Shown: positions 1 through 7,229 of the stretch, piece by piece
Layout: every line of letters starts with the position of its first letter
Numbering within the stretch: position 1 is the first letter of the stretch
NCBI RefSeq assembly: GCF_014145635.1
Contig: NZ_JACHTC010000007.1
Location: 62,001 to 126,000 of the forward strand
DNA: 64,000 bases
From: Myroides sp. WP-1
GTDB lineage: Bacteria; Bacteroidota; Bacteroidia; Flavobacteriales; Flavobacteriaceae
Direction: 5' to 3'
The notes under the pieces: generated by a model
Told to the model about the DNA's origin: nothing
Databases searched by the model: none
Seen by the model: only the letters and a program-made list of their open reading frames with translations
Position numbers and translations under genes: made by a program

Positions 1-1257
1 AGATTTAGAACCCAACTCTTCTTCAAATAGAGCAACAATTGGAATACTTCCTCCCGAGCGAACTGGAATTGGTGTTACACCAAATGTATCTTCATACGCT
101 TTAGCTGCTGCTTGGTATCCGATTGAATCAATTGGCGTTACATATCCTTGTCCTCCATGATGAGGTTTTACTTCTACTTTTACACCTGCTGGAGCAATGC
201 TCTCGAAGTGTTTTTTGAATAGGTCTGTAATTTCTTCCCAATCTTGGTTCGGAACTAAACGCATTGAGATTTTAGCGAAAGCTTTACTTGCGATAACGGT
301 TTTAGCACCTTCTCCTGTATAACCACCCCAAATTCCGTTTACATCTAAAGTAGGACGAATTGAGTTGCGCTCGTTTGTTGTATAACCAGCCTCACCATAC
401 ACTTCCTCAATGTCTAATGCTTTTTTGTACTCGTCTAATGAGAATGGACGTTTAGCCATTTCATCGCGCTCTTCACGTGACAATTCCTCTACTTTGTCAT
501 AGAACCCTGGAATTGTAATATGATTGTTTTCATCGTGTAGAGAAGCAATCATTTTCGTCAATACGTTGATTGGGTTAGCAACCGCTCCACCGTATAACCC
601 AGAGTGTAAATCTCTATTAGGTCCTGTTACTTCAACTTCAACATAGCTTAATCCTCTTAATCCTGTTGTGATTGACGGTTGTTGATTAGAAATCATTCCC
701 GTATCAGAAATAAGAATCACGTCGTTTTTCAATTTGTCGTGGTTTCTTTTTACAAACCAACCTAAACTTACAGATCCAACTTCTTCTTCTCCTTCGATCA
801 TGAATTTCACGTTACAAGGCAAAGTATTCGTTGCAATCATATATTCAACCGCTTTCACGTGCATGAACATTTGTCCTTTGTCATCACATGCACCACGAGC
901 GAAGATCGCTCCTTCTGGGTGAATTGGCGTCGTTTTAATTACAGGTTCAAACGGTGGAGATGTCCAAAGTTCAATTGGATCTGCTGGTTGTACGTCGTAA
1001 TGACCGTAAACCAATACCGTTGGAAGGGCAGGATCGATGATTTTTTCTCCATATACGATAGGATATCCCGGAGTTTCGCACAATTCTACATTGTCGCAAC
1101 CTGCTTTTATTAAATTTTCTTTTACTGCTTCTGCCGTGTTTATTACGTCTTGTGAGTACGCACTATCTGCACTAACAGAGGGTTTTTTAAGTAGTTCAAT
1201 TAGCTCATCTAGAAGACGTTGCTTGTTTTCTTGAACAAATTGTTTTGAATCTTTCAT
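1..1257 (-). CDS. M20 family dipeptidase (C-terminus cut by window edge)
   Basis: Zinc-dependent M20 metallopeptidase, probably a cytosolic dipeptidase. The gene starts at the ATG complementary to 1255-1257 and runs off the left edge, so 419 residues are visible and the C-terminus is missing. Visible M20 signs are the first metal motif VLVYGHYDVQPAD followed by SPPFEP, the FARGACDDKG segment with a metal Asp, and the GEEEVGS segment with the catalytic Glu. The DLHSGLYGG segment belongs to the dimerisation/lid domain. No signal peptide is seen. A TATGTTTG box lies 33 bp upstream on the minus strand. Family assignment is firm; the exact substrate is not visible. Confidence 0.93.
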   Translation of the reverse strand, partial: MKDSKQFVQENKQRLLDELIELLKKPSVSADSAYSQDVINTAEAVKENLIKAGCDNVELCETPGYPIVYGEKIIDPALPTVLVYGHYDVQPADPIELWTSPPFEPVIKTTPIHPEGAIFARGACDDKGQMFMHVKAVEYMIATNTLPCNVKFMIEGEEEVGSVSLGWFVKRNHDKLKNDVILISDTGMISNQQPSITTGLRGLSYVEVEVTGPNRDLHSGLYGGAVANPINVLTKMIASLHDENNHITIPGFYDKVEELSREERDEMAKRPFSLDEYKKALDIEEVYGEAGYTTNERNSIRPTLDVNGIWGGYTGEGAKTVIASKAFAKISMRLVPNQDWEEITDLFKKHFESIAPAGVKVEVKPHHGGQGYVTPIDSIGYQAAAKAYEDTFGVTPIPVRSGGSIPIVALFEEELGSKS

Positions 1258-1261
1258 AGTA

Positions 1262-1297
1262 TGTATCGATACAGTTATATTATTCCTTACAAACATA
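1262..1297 (-). promoter_or_regulatory. Promoter -7 box and 12 bp palindrome upstream of the M20 gene
   Basis: Reading the minus strand, TATGTTTG (1290-1297) fits the Bacteroidota -7 consensus TAnnTTTG. Between it and the start codon lies the perfect palindrome TGTATCGATACA (1262-1273), which would sit in the short 5' leader and could be an operator. No convincing -33 TTG was seen. The role of the palindrome is inference. Confidence 0.45.
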
Positions 1298-1322
1298 AGA
1301 ATAAAAAAAAATTATTTTTTTC

Positions 1323-1352
1323 TTGCGCATTAAAAAACAGGTTGTATATTTG
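1323..1352 (+). promoter_or_regulatory. Bacteroidota-type promoter of tRNA-Leu
   Basis: TTG (1323-1325), a 19 bp spacer and TATATTTG (1345-1352) match the Bacteroidota sigma factor consensus TTG-N19/20-TAnnTTTG. The box lies 53 bp upstream of the mature tRNA and is the clearest promoter in the window. Confidence 0.75.
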
Positions 1353-1405
1353 CAACGTCTTAAAAGAACAACAGTACACAAGTGTACGACAGTTCTAAGC
1401 CACCT

Positions 1406-1487
1406 GCGGGTGTGGTGAAATTGGTAGACACGCCAGACTTAGGATCTGGTGCCGCAAGGTGTGTAGGTTCGAGTCCTATCACCCGCA
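1406..1487 (+). tRNA. tRNA-Leu (anticodon UAG)
   Basis: An 82 nt tRNA with a long variable arm. The acceptor stem GCGGGTG (1406-1412) pairs with CACCCGC (1480-1486), with discriminator A at 1487 and no encoded CCA. The anticodon stem CCAGA/TCTGG encloses the loop CTTAGGA, giving anticodon TAG at 1440-1442, which reads CUA leucine codons. The T arm contains GGTTCGAGTCC. The extra arm of about 13 nt (TGCCGCAAGGTGT) fits a class II tRNA. It has its own promoter and a terminator 4 nt downstream. Confidence 0.97.
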
Positions 1488-1490
1488 CTA

Positions 1491-1519
1491 AAGCCTCTTC
1501 GAAAGAAGAGGCTTTTTTT
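1491..1519 (+). terminator. Rho-independent terminator after tRNA-Leu
   Basis: A perfect 10 bp stem AAGCCTCTTC / GAAGAGGCTT around a GAAA tetraloop is followed by a run of T, directly behind the tRNA. Confidence 0.9.
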
Positions 1520-1554
1520 ATGTCTTGAATCTAATCTTTCTTTACAAAATAGTA

Positions 1555-2301
1555 TTAATCTAAAAATTCTACTTGCCCTGTTTCCATTTGGTATTCGGCA
1601 CCTATAATTTTGATCTCTCCTTTGTGTTCCATTTCTTTTAAAATAGGACTGTTTTTTCGAATATCTTCTAGGGTATGTTTAATATTAGCCTGAGTTACCG
1701 CTTTCATGTATGCGGGATTGTCGTAACTCTTTTGTCCTTTAAAATCTTTTACTTGCTCGATTGCTGGTGCTATTTTGTTTAGCAAAGGCGTTATATTTCC
1801 CAATTCAACTTTTTGTATCGCCGATTTAATTGCACCACAGTGCTCGTGTCCCAAGACGATAATTAGATGAGCTCCCGCAACTTTACAGGCGTATTCCAAA
1901 CTCCCTAAAATATCTTCGTTGCATATAGTACCCGCAACACGGACAACAAATAAATCGCCAATGCCAGAATGAAAAACATCTTCCACAGGAACGCGTGAAT
2001 CGACACAAGATAAAATCGCAGCCACAGGATACTGCGCTAAGGCCGTTTGTTTAATTCTCTCCGGTCTATTGAGTATGGTAAGTTTATCCTCTGTGTAATC
2101 TTGGTTGCGCTTTTTTAAGGTGTGTAGAATGAAATCTGGTGTGAGCTTCGTTTGAATCTCTTGGGTTGGAACAACGCCATCTGCTAGTACGTTCTCTTGA
2201 TTAGTGACAATCTCATTCTTTTTAGCGTTTTCATGTTTACAAGATTGTAAGAGTAATACAGTTAGTATCAGTAGGAAACTGAAAATTTTTTCTTTTTTCA
2301 T
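1555..2301 (-). CDS. Beta-class carbonic anhydrase, lipoprotein
   Basis: Catalyses reversible hydration of CO2 to bicarbonate. The 248-residue protein begins with a lipoprotein signal (hydrophobic stretch ending LLLQSC, Cys21 as lipidation site), so it should be membrane-anchored outside the cytoplasm. The beta-CA zinc site is visible: Cys99 in CVDSRV with the paired Asp and Arg, then His152 and Cys155 in GHEHCGA. Residues 22-55 form a low-complexity linker before the catalytic domain. On the minus strand TAATTTTG (2317-2324) upstream fits a -7 box. A secreted lipoprotein beta-CA is less common than the cytosolic form; family assignment is firm. Confidence 0.93.
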   Translation of the reverse strand: MKKEKIFSFLLILTVLLLQSCKHENAKKNEIVTNQENVLADGVVPTQEIQTKLTPDFILHTLKKRNQDYTEDKLTILNRPERIKQTALAQYPVAAILSCVDSRVPVEDVFHSGIGDLFVVRVAGTICNEDILGSLEYACKVAGAHLIIVLGHEHCGAIKSAIQKVELGNITPLLNKIAPAIEQVKDFKGQKSYDNPAYMKAVTQANIKHTLEDIRKNSPILKEMEHKGEIKIIGAEYQMETGQVEFLD

Positions 2302-2633
2302 GACAGAAGTCTAATGCAAAATTAATATGGAGTTCAATTCAATGATCTTTTTGGAGGGAATAATAATGTGAAATTATGTAAAAAACAGTCTTTTGTTTTT
2401 ATTTGTTTGATATTTTAATGTATTTGTTGTGTTTTGTTTGTTTTTTGTTAAAAATGATAAATAGAATAGTCTAGCTTTTCATCTTAATTTTGATAGGAAC
2501 TTCACTTCAATTATACAACGGAATGTATTCACTAAAGAACAAGGTGGTTTGTTTTTAGAGTGTATTTGAAAACCAAATTATACATTTCATGAAAAGACCT
2601 CTTTTTTCCTTCTATATATTTCCTATTCAACTT
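2302..2633. other. AT-rich intergenic stretch, no gene seen
   Basis: About 330 bp of low-complexity AT-rich DNA between carbonic anhydrase and the first toxin-tip cassette. Apart from the carbonic anhydrase promoter, I see only a 24 bp stretch (2486-2509) that nearly repeats 3466-3489 inside the first immunity gene (one mismatch), perhaps a relic of rearrangement. Confidence 0.5.
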
Positions 2634-2935
2634 ACATTTGATACGTGAAGATTTTCAATTTTGTACCAGATTAATCATGAGATGCTAATATGCAGTAGAA
2701 GCGAGTATAGAGAATTACAGCTTTACAAAAGGCACTATATTTAGAGCAGTCTTTTATCTTCTGGGTTTAGAAATTTGGCGGAAGCTTAAAAGACGATCAA
2801 CTGACCATGATTGCCTTTTCTACGGTTAGTGGAGGAGGAGTATCAGCATTAACGGGAGGTAATTTCTGGGAAGGAGCCGCAACTGCTTTTTATGTGAGTT
2901 TGTTGAATCATTCAGCACATAAAATAGAAACAATG
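2634..2935 (+). repeat. Degenerate RHS-core-end repeat, copy A
   Basis: First of three ~300 bp copies (others at 6484-6800 and 8129-8433) preceding a toxin tip. The 3' part matches the end of the rhs core (about 4795-4970), encoding TMIAFSTVSGGGVSALTGG and the following tip boundary. Relative to that core it joins the AIFGA segment directly to the SSGF segment, a deletion of about 180 bp that all three copies share. Copy A also lacks two bases near 2771 (TTTAGAAATTT against TTTATGAAATTT in copies B and C), breaking the frame before the ATG at 2807. Confidence 0.8.
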
Positions 2936-3406
2936 GAGCAGAATGGCGAAGGAGATTTTACAGGTAAGGGGACTGTATCAAAGTATGAACCAAAAAATAG
3001 TGATGGTCTTACTTTAGATCAATATAATAAATTACCTCTCTTTGGGAGAATGTTTAGCGATAGACCAGGCGTAATAGGTGGAGCAGTCGAATTCGGTCCT
3101 GGTAAAGGGGCTAAATATCTTGCTAAAATGCTAGCTAGGGAAGGGACAAGTTTAGTTGAAGTTAAAAAAAATTGTGATTTTTGGAAATACACAACTAAAA
3201 CTATGGCTAGAAATGGCAATGGAAGTTATACTTTAACTACAAAATATTTGAATGCACAAGGGAAAACGATTCGATGGTTTCACGATACTTATACTAAGAC
3301 TGGAACTTTTTTACATAGAGGATATACTGAAGGCAGTACTAAAGTTCATTTATGGTGGAATGGTGTTAAGCAGTATGGTAATGATTTTTTTCAAACATTT
3401 AGATAA
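2807..3406 (+). CDS. Displaced RHS toxin tip, unrecognised toxin domain
   Basis: A 199-residue product. Residues 1-40 are the RHS core-end segment (MIAFSTVSGGG to LLNHSAHK), which is the boundary where variable tips are joined. The remaining ~160 residues are a variable tip that I do not recognise. The C-terminal part (from about residue 125) is rich in aromatic and basic residues with several His (WFHD, LHRG, VHLWW), which would fit a nuclease active site, but this is only a guess. The ATG at 2807 is internal to the ancestral core frame; upstream the frame is broken, so it may be silent DNA or expressed from this ATG. The next gene follows after 2 bp and is probably its immunity gene. Confidence 0.7.
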   Translation: MIAFSTVSGGGVSALTGGNFWEGAATAFYVSLLNHSAHKIETMEQNGEGDFTGKGTVSKYEPKNSDGLTLDQYNKLPLFGRMFSDRPGVIGGAVEFGPGKGAKYLAKMLAREGTSLVEVKKNCDFWKYTTKTMARNGNGSYTLTTKYLNAQGKTIRWFHDTYTKTGTFLHRGYTEGSTKVHLWWNGVKQYGNDFFQTFR

Positions 3407-3408
3407 TT

Positions 3409-3798
3409 ATGAAGCGTTTTAAATTTAATAACATAAAAGAAGTTTTATTTTCAATAAAAAATAAAAATTTTGATAGGAACTTCGCTTCACTCATCGGTTT
3501 GTCTTATTCAATTGATGAAGGTGAAATTGGAGGGTATTCATTTGAATTTGATGAAGATAAATTAAATAAATACTCTTTTTTATTTAATTTTTTTGATGTT
3601 GATCAAATAGGTCTTTCTGATGAAGAATTTAAAAAAATTGTTGAAACAATTCTTTTATTCACTTCAGAGGATATAAAGCCGACTGAGATTAAAAAAATAT
3701 TATATGAAAAACAATTGAAAGAGCTAGAGTGTAAGTTTAATAAAAAAATTATATCTAAAGAAGTATATAATAGCCAAGTTAATAAGTATATAGATTAA
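3409..3798 (+). CDS. Putative immunity protein for the 2807-3406 tip
   Basis: A 129-residue acidic cytosolic protein starting 2 bp after the toxin tip, the usual toxin-then-immunity order. No signal peptide or membrane segment. It shows a basic N-terminus, an acidic middle (EDKLNKYSF to IGLSDEEF) and a helical, charged C-terminus. I do not recognise the family. The role is inferred from position, size and the adjacent terminator. Confidence 0.65.
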   Translation: MKRFKFNNIKEVLFSIKNKNFDRNFASLIGLSYSIDEGEIGGYSFEFDEDKLNKYSFLFNFFDVDQIGLSDEEFKKIVETILLFTSEDIKPTEIKKILYEKQLKELECKFNKKIISKEVYNSQVNKYID

Positions 3799-3805
3799 AC
3801 ACAAG

Positions 3806-3828
3806 ACCCAGTCAACGGCTGGGTTTTT
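3806..3828 (+). terminator. Terminator closing the first toxin/immunity cassette
   Basis: Stem ACCCAG (3806-3811) / CTGGGT (3819-3824) with a short loop and a T run to 3828. The truncated rhs reading frame resumes immediately after it, which marks a rearrangement junction. Confidence 0.75.
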
Positions 3829-3877
3829 CATTTATGACTTAATCGAAGTTGAGATTTTAGAAGTTGAGTATAATGCA

Positions 3878-5506
3878 TTGAAAAGCCCTGTATCCATTCA
3901 TGAAGAGAATAAAGAAGATTTATACTTTGAATACAATGGAGCTGGAGAAAGAACCGTTATGTATTATGGCAATATGGCTAATACAAAAGAACAGAGTCTT
4001 TATCAAAGATACTATTCTTCGGATGGTAGTATAGAAATAACCTATAATACACAAAACCAAAGTATAGATTATGTGTATTATGTAGATGGAGATGCGTATA
4101 ATGCCACAGTATTAGCAAAAGGAGATGGAATCAAAGGGAAACAGTATTATTATCTTCACCGAGATTATTTGTCTAGTATCGTCGCTATTACAAATCAATA
4201 TGGAACGATTGTCGAAAAAAGACATTTTGACGCTTGGGGAACTGCTGTAAAAATAATGGATGGACAAGGTCAAGTGCTGAACCAATTAACATTTACAGAT
4301 CGAGGGTATACGGGACACGAACATCTTCAAGGAATTAATATCATTCAAATGAATGGTCGTTTATATGATCCCTATTTGAGAAGATTCATGGCTCCTGATA
4401 ATTATATACAAGACCCAACGAATACACAAAATTTTAATCGTTATGGCTATGTGTGGAATAATCCGCTAAAATATACGGATCCGAGTGGTGAAGAGGGGAT
4501 TTCTTTTACTGCTGCAGTAATTATTGGTGCTGTTGTTGCCATGACTACCTATACAATGACAGCTCTTTTGGCAGATGTACCTTTCACGGCTGGAGGTTTT
4601 ACAAAAAGCGCTATATTTGGAGCAGTCAGTGGAGCCGTTAGTTTTGGTGTTGGCGAGATGTTTCAAAGTGCTAATACCGTAGTTACTGTGCAGCAGGCTA
4701 TGGCACAAGCACTAGCACATGGAATGAGTCAAGGAATAATATCCGCTGTTCAAGGCGGTAATTTTGGATCTTCCTTTTCATCAGCAGCAATCAGTAGTTT
4801 GCTATCTGCTGGGTTTCTTAAATATGGCAGTAGCATCAAAGACAATACCGTAGCAATGATTGCCTTTTCTACGGTTAGTGGAGGAGGGGTATCAGCGTTA
4901 ACAGGTGGTCATTTCTGGGAAGGAGCCGCAACTGCTTTTTATGTGAGTTTGTTGAATCATTCAGTGCATAATGCCAATTCAAAGAAAGGCGATAAAGAGT
5001 CAACGGCGAATGTTTATATTGAAACAGATGGAGTTGGGCATGTGTATGTTGAAGTGGATGGTGTAGTTTATTCATATGGTAGATACAATGGTAGCTATTC
5101 TCCTGCATCAGGTAGTTTAGGACCATATGGAGATGGTGTTTTGCTGCGTTTAGAAGGTGAAAATGCACTTAATTTTGTGGCTGAAAGAACTTCTAAATAC
5201 CCAACATCTAGGTTTGCTGTTGAAGTAAATGGTTCTAAAGTCAAAGCTTATTACGATAGAATGTATAACTCAGGACAAAAAATAAGTGGAAAATCAGGAT
5301 ATATGTCTTTCGCTAGAGTTGTTGATACCTATGGTTTAATAGGACCTGGGGGAAATAATTGTACGACGATTACCTATAAGGGGTTAAATAAAGGAGGAGC
5401 TAATATTAATGCTTCTCAGACACCTGCAGGAATGTTATACGATTTTCAAAAATTACAGAGCATTAAAAATGGTTATAATCCGAGTTTTCAAGGACCAAAA
5501 CTATAA
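3878..5506 (+). CDS. 5'-truncated RHS-core protein with permuted papain-like toxin tip
   Basis: The 3' end of an rhs gene; complete ones usually exceed 1000 codons. The frame is open from 3794 through the preceding terminator and reads IEVEILEVEYNALKSP before the TTG at 3878, so no genuine start is visible and the core is cut. Residues ~20-205 form the RHS-core-associated region, with RLYDPYLRRFMAPDNYI and NRYGYVWNNPLKYTDPSGEE. A hydrophobic Gly/Ala-rich stretch follows (~210-350). The tip after LLNHSVH (residue ~365) has His388 in GHVYVEVDGVVY and Cys495 in GGNNCTT, then QTPAGMLYDF. The His-before-Cys order resembles circularly permuted NlpC/P60 (YiiX/DUF4105-like) cysteine hydrolases, suggesting a cell-wall or ester/amide-cutting toxin. 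A membrane immunity candidate follows after 5 bp. Confidence 0.75.
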   Translation: MKSPVSIHEENKEDLYFEYNGAGERTVMYYGNMANTKEQSLYQRYYSSDGSIEITYNTQNQSIDYVYYVDGDAYNATVLAKGDGIKGKQYYYLHRDYLSSIVAITNQYGTIVEKRHFDAWGTAVKIMDGQGQVLNQLTFTDRGYTGHEHLQGINIIQMNGRLYDPYLRRFMAPDNYIQDPTNTQNFNRYGYVWNNPLKYTDPSGEEGISFTAAVIIGAVVAMTTYTMTALLADVPFTAGGFTKSAIFGAVSGAVSFGVGEMFQSANTVVTVQQAMAQALAHGMSQGIISAVQGGNFGSSFSSAAISSLLSAGFLKYGSSIKDNTVAMIAFSTVSGGGVSALTGGHFWEGAATAFYVSLLNHSVHNANSKKGDKESTANVYIETDGVGHVYVEVDGVVYSYGRYNGSYSPASGSLGPYGDGVLLRLEGENALNFVAERTSKYPTSRFAVEVNGSKVKAYYDRMYNSGQKISGKSGYMSFARVVDTYGLIGPGGNNCTTITYKGLNKGGANINASQTPAGMLYDFQKLQSIKNGYNPSFQGPKL

Positions 5507-5511
5507 AAACT

Positions 5512-5793
5512 ATGAAAATAAAAATGAAGAAAATTTTGGTAATATTATTGTTTGTTTTATTGTTTGTTTTATGTTTTGTTGCGAGTTTCGCTTATTTTAA
5601 TTTTGGAGTATCAGAAAAATATGAAACACAATTGGAGGGGTTAAACCCTAATCAAGAAGAAAATCTGATCGCAATTAAAAAAAAGAAGGATATTGATAGA
5701 AATAAAAAGATTGCGCTTATTGTAATCTTTCTTTCTTCGATAGGGATTTATGGTATATCGATTATAAAAACTAAAAAGGAGGAGAAGTTTTAA
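5512..5793 (+). CDS. Two-helix membrane protein, putative immunity for the papain-like tip
   Basis: A 93-residue protein 5 bp after the rhs toxin tip. It has two hydrophobic segments (about residues 7-30 and 67-86) separated by a charged ~35-residue stretch rich in Glu, Asn and Lys. If it is the cognate immunity protein, its membrane location fits a toxin acting at the envelope, for instance on peptidoglycan. No known family is recognised. A second in-frame ATG lies five residues in (MKIKM), so the exact start is uncertain. Confidence 0.6.
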   Translation: MKIKMKKILVILLFVLLFVLCFVASFAYFNFGVSEKYETQLEGLNPNQEENLIAIKKKKDIDRNKKIALIVIFLSSIGIYGISIIKTKKEEKF

Positions 5794-6058
5794 CAGTTTT
5801 ATAGTGTGGGTAATTTAATTGTTCATATTCAAAATGTTCGTTTTTCAAAGAGAGTCAGTAATTCTGGGTCACAAGAATATTATTCTAATCAAATTAGTGC
5901 CTATTAGTATCAAATGTATGAATCAGGTAATTGGTGTTTAGTTAGTTGTTTGATGAATTCCGTTAAGACGAGTAGTATATTTTCTGAGATAACTCCAAAA
6001 ATTGTTAAACAAATGGGTACCTGATGCTACTATTATAAACCTATACATTCCTAAATAG
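5794..6058 (+). pseudogene. Remnant of a papain/C39-like toxin tip
   Basis: An open stretch beginning right after the previous stop reads QFYSVGNLIVHIQNVRF, meets an in-frame TAG (5905-5907), then continues YQMYESGNWCLVSCLMNSV to a TGA at 6022-6024. A +1 shift near 6017 would continue VPDATIINLYIPK to a TAG at 6056-6058. GNWCLVSCLMNS resembles the catalytic Cys region of papain-fold (C39-like) peptidase toxins. With a nonsense codon and a frameshift it is dead, yet the next gene is intact, as expected for an immunity gene kept after its toxin decays. Confidence 0.6.
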
Positions 6059-6066
6059 AGTAGATT

Positions 6067-6351
6067 ATGAATAAAATTGAAGTTTTGTTTTCAAGCAGGG
6101 CAATAAATCGTGGTGGAATTCTTCTTTTTTCAAAAAGAGATGCTTTGGATTTTATTGAACAATGTAAATATTTTGAAATAGTTATTTTAGGAATAGATGG
6201 ATTTTTTATATCTGAATCCCTTACTCAACCGAGTTTAGAAGATAGTATAGACTATTCAGGTACATTATCCATTAGTGGTATTTATGAAAAGGCATTAGAA
6301 TTTGTCAATAATAGAGACGCTAATTTGTATTTTGAAATAATATGTGAATAA
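6067..6351 (+). CDS. Putative immunity protein (Imm40-like)
   Basis: A 94-residue cytosolic protein 8 bp after the toxin remnant, followed by its own terminator. The segment LGIDGFFISESLTQPSLED followed by SIDYS reminds me of the Imm40 immunity family, which pairs with RHS and related toxins; I could not check this. Intact, without signal peptide. It probably neutralised the decayed papain-like toxin upstream. Confidence 0.55.
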   Translation: MNKIEVLFSSRAINRGGILLFSKRDALDFIEQCKYFEIVILGIDGFFISESLTQPSLEDSIDYSGTLSISGIYEKALEFVNNRDANLYFEIICE

Positions 6352-6355
6352 ACGA

Positions 6356-6384
6356 AAACGCCAGGCATTTAGCTTGGCGTTTTT
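6356..6384 (+). terminator. Terminator after the Imm40-like gene
   Basis: Stem AAACGCCA / TGGCGTTT (with a bulge around the GCATTTAGC loop) followed by a T run. Confidence 0.75.
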
Positions 6385-6483
6385 GATTACAGAGCAGCAA
6401 TATTTTTAAGTTTAATAGATTTAATAAAACCGTCCAATACGTGTAGAATGTGATTTTTTTCAGTATTGGCTACAGGTATTTCC

Positions 6484-6800
6484 TTTTCAAATTGTATTTA
6501 ATACGAGGGACTTTCAATTTTGTACTCTATTAATCATGAGATGATAATATATACAGTAGCAGAGATTATAAAGAATTACAGCTTTACAAAAAGCACTATA
6601 TTTGAAGTGACAAGCAGTTTGCTATCTTCTGGGTTTATGAAATTTGGAGGAAGCTTAAAAGACGATCAACTGACGATGATTGCTTTTCTACGGTTAGTGG
6701 TGGTGGAGTATCAGCATTAACGGGAGGTAATTTCTAGGAAGGAGCCGCAACTGCCTTTTATGTGAGTATGTTGAATCATACAGCGCATAAAATAGAAGGT
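6484..6800 (+). repeat. Degenerate RHS-core-end repeat, copy B
   Basis: Second copy of the repeat, sharing the TTTCAATTTTGTAC and TTAATCATGAGATG landmarks and the same internal deletion as copies A and C. It encodes an uninterrupted SSLLSSGFMKFGG to TMIAF segment, then loses one base near 6683 (GATTGCTTTTC against GATTGCCTTTTC) and has a TAG at 6735-6737 where the others encode Trp in NFWEG. Both lesions separate the core remnant from the toxin tip. Confidence 0.8.
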
Positions 6801-7229
6801 GATAAAGATAGTTCTAATAATGAGATGGAATCTCGTTATAAGTATAAAGATAAGTTTTATGACAGTAAAAGTGAATTATATGCAGCAATTCTTGTAGATC
6901 AAGCAGCAGAACAGTTTGGTATTAAAGATATTGTTTCACTCACACTCGCACTTGATAATCAAGGCTTATTAAATAAACCCTTTCAAGCAGTGGGAGCTTC
7001 AAAAGGAACGTCATTTGCGTCGAAATATGGTGCAGAAGCATTACCATGGGAAATGCCTAAAAGATTACCAACACATATGAGAGGTGGAACATGGAGATAT
7101 ACGAAAGTTTTTGGTAGATTTTTGGGACGATTGGCGGGGCCCATAGGCTGGGGAATACTTGCATATGATGTAGGAATGACACTATATAATACACAAATAA
7201 CATATAATGATATAATTAATGGAAAATAG
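6762..7229 (+). CDS. Displaced RHS toxin tip with glycine-rich hydrophobic C-terminus
   Basis: A 155-residue product from GTG at 6762 (ATG alternative at 6768), in frame with the broken core upstream. Residues 1-12 are the core boundary SMLNHTAHKIEG. The tip has KYGAEALPWEMPKRLPTHM, then a basic patch and the hydrophobic glycine-rich GRFLGRLAGPIGWGILAYDV near residues 117-136. Tips with similar wording occur in RHS/type VI-type effectors and a membrane-active mode is plausible, but I know of no proven activity. The stop overlaps the next gene by 11 bp, suggesting coupled translation with the immunity protein. Confidence 0.65.
   Translation: MSMLNHTAHKIEGDKDSSNNEMESRYKYKDKFYDSKSELYAAILVDQAAEQFGIKDIVSLTLALDNQGLLNKPFQAVGASKGTSFASKYGAEALPWEMPKRLPTHMRGGTWRYTKVFGRFLGRLAGPIGWGILAYDVGMTLYNTQITYNDIINGK

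Noticed and set aside
734..1234. Plus-strand ORFs inside the M20 dipeptidase
   Set aside because: Shadow frames; the minus-strand frame encodes a clear M20 enzyme to the window edge.
4466..5168. Minus-strand ORFs opposite the rhs core and tip
   Set aside because: Antisense shadows of a well supported coding region, without motifs.
6520..6720. ORF of 66 codons upstream of the second cassette
   Set aside because: Part of copy B of the core-end repeat, broken by a one-base deletion; not an independent protein.
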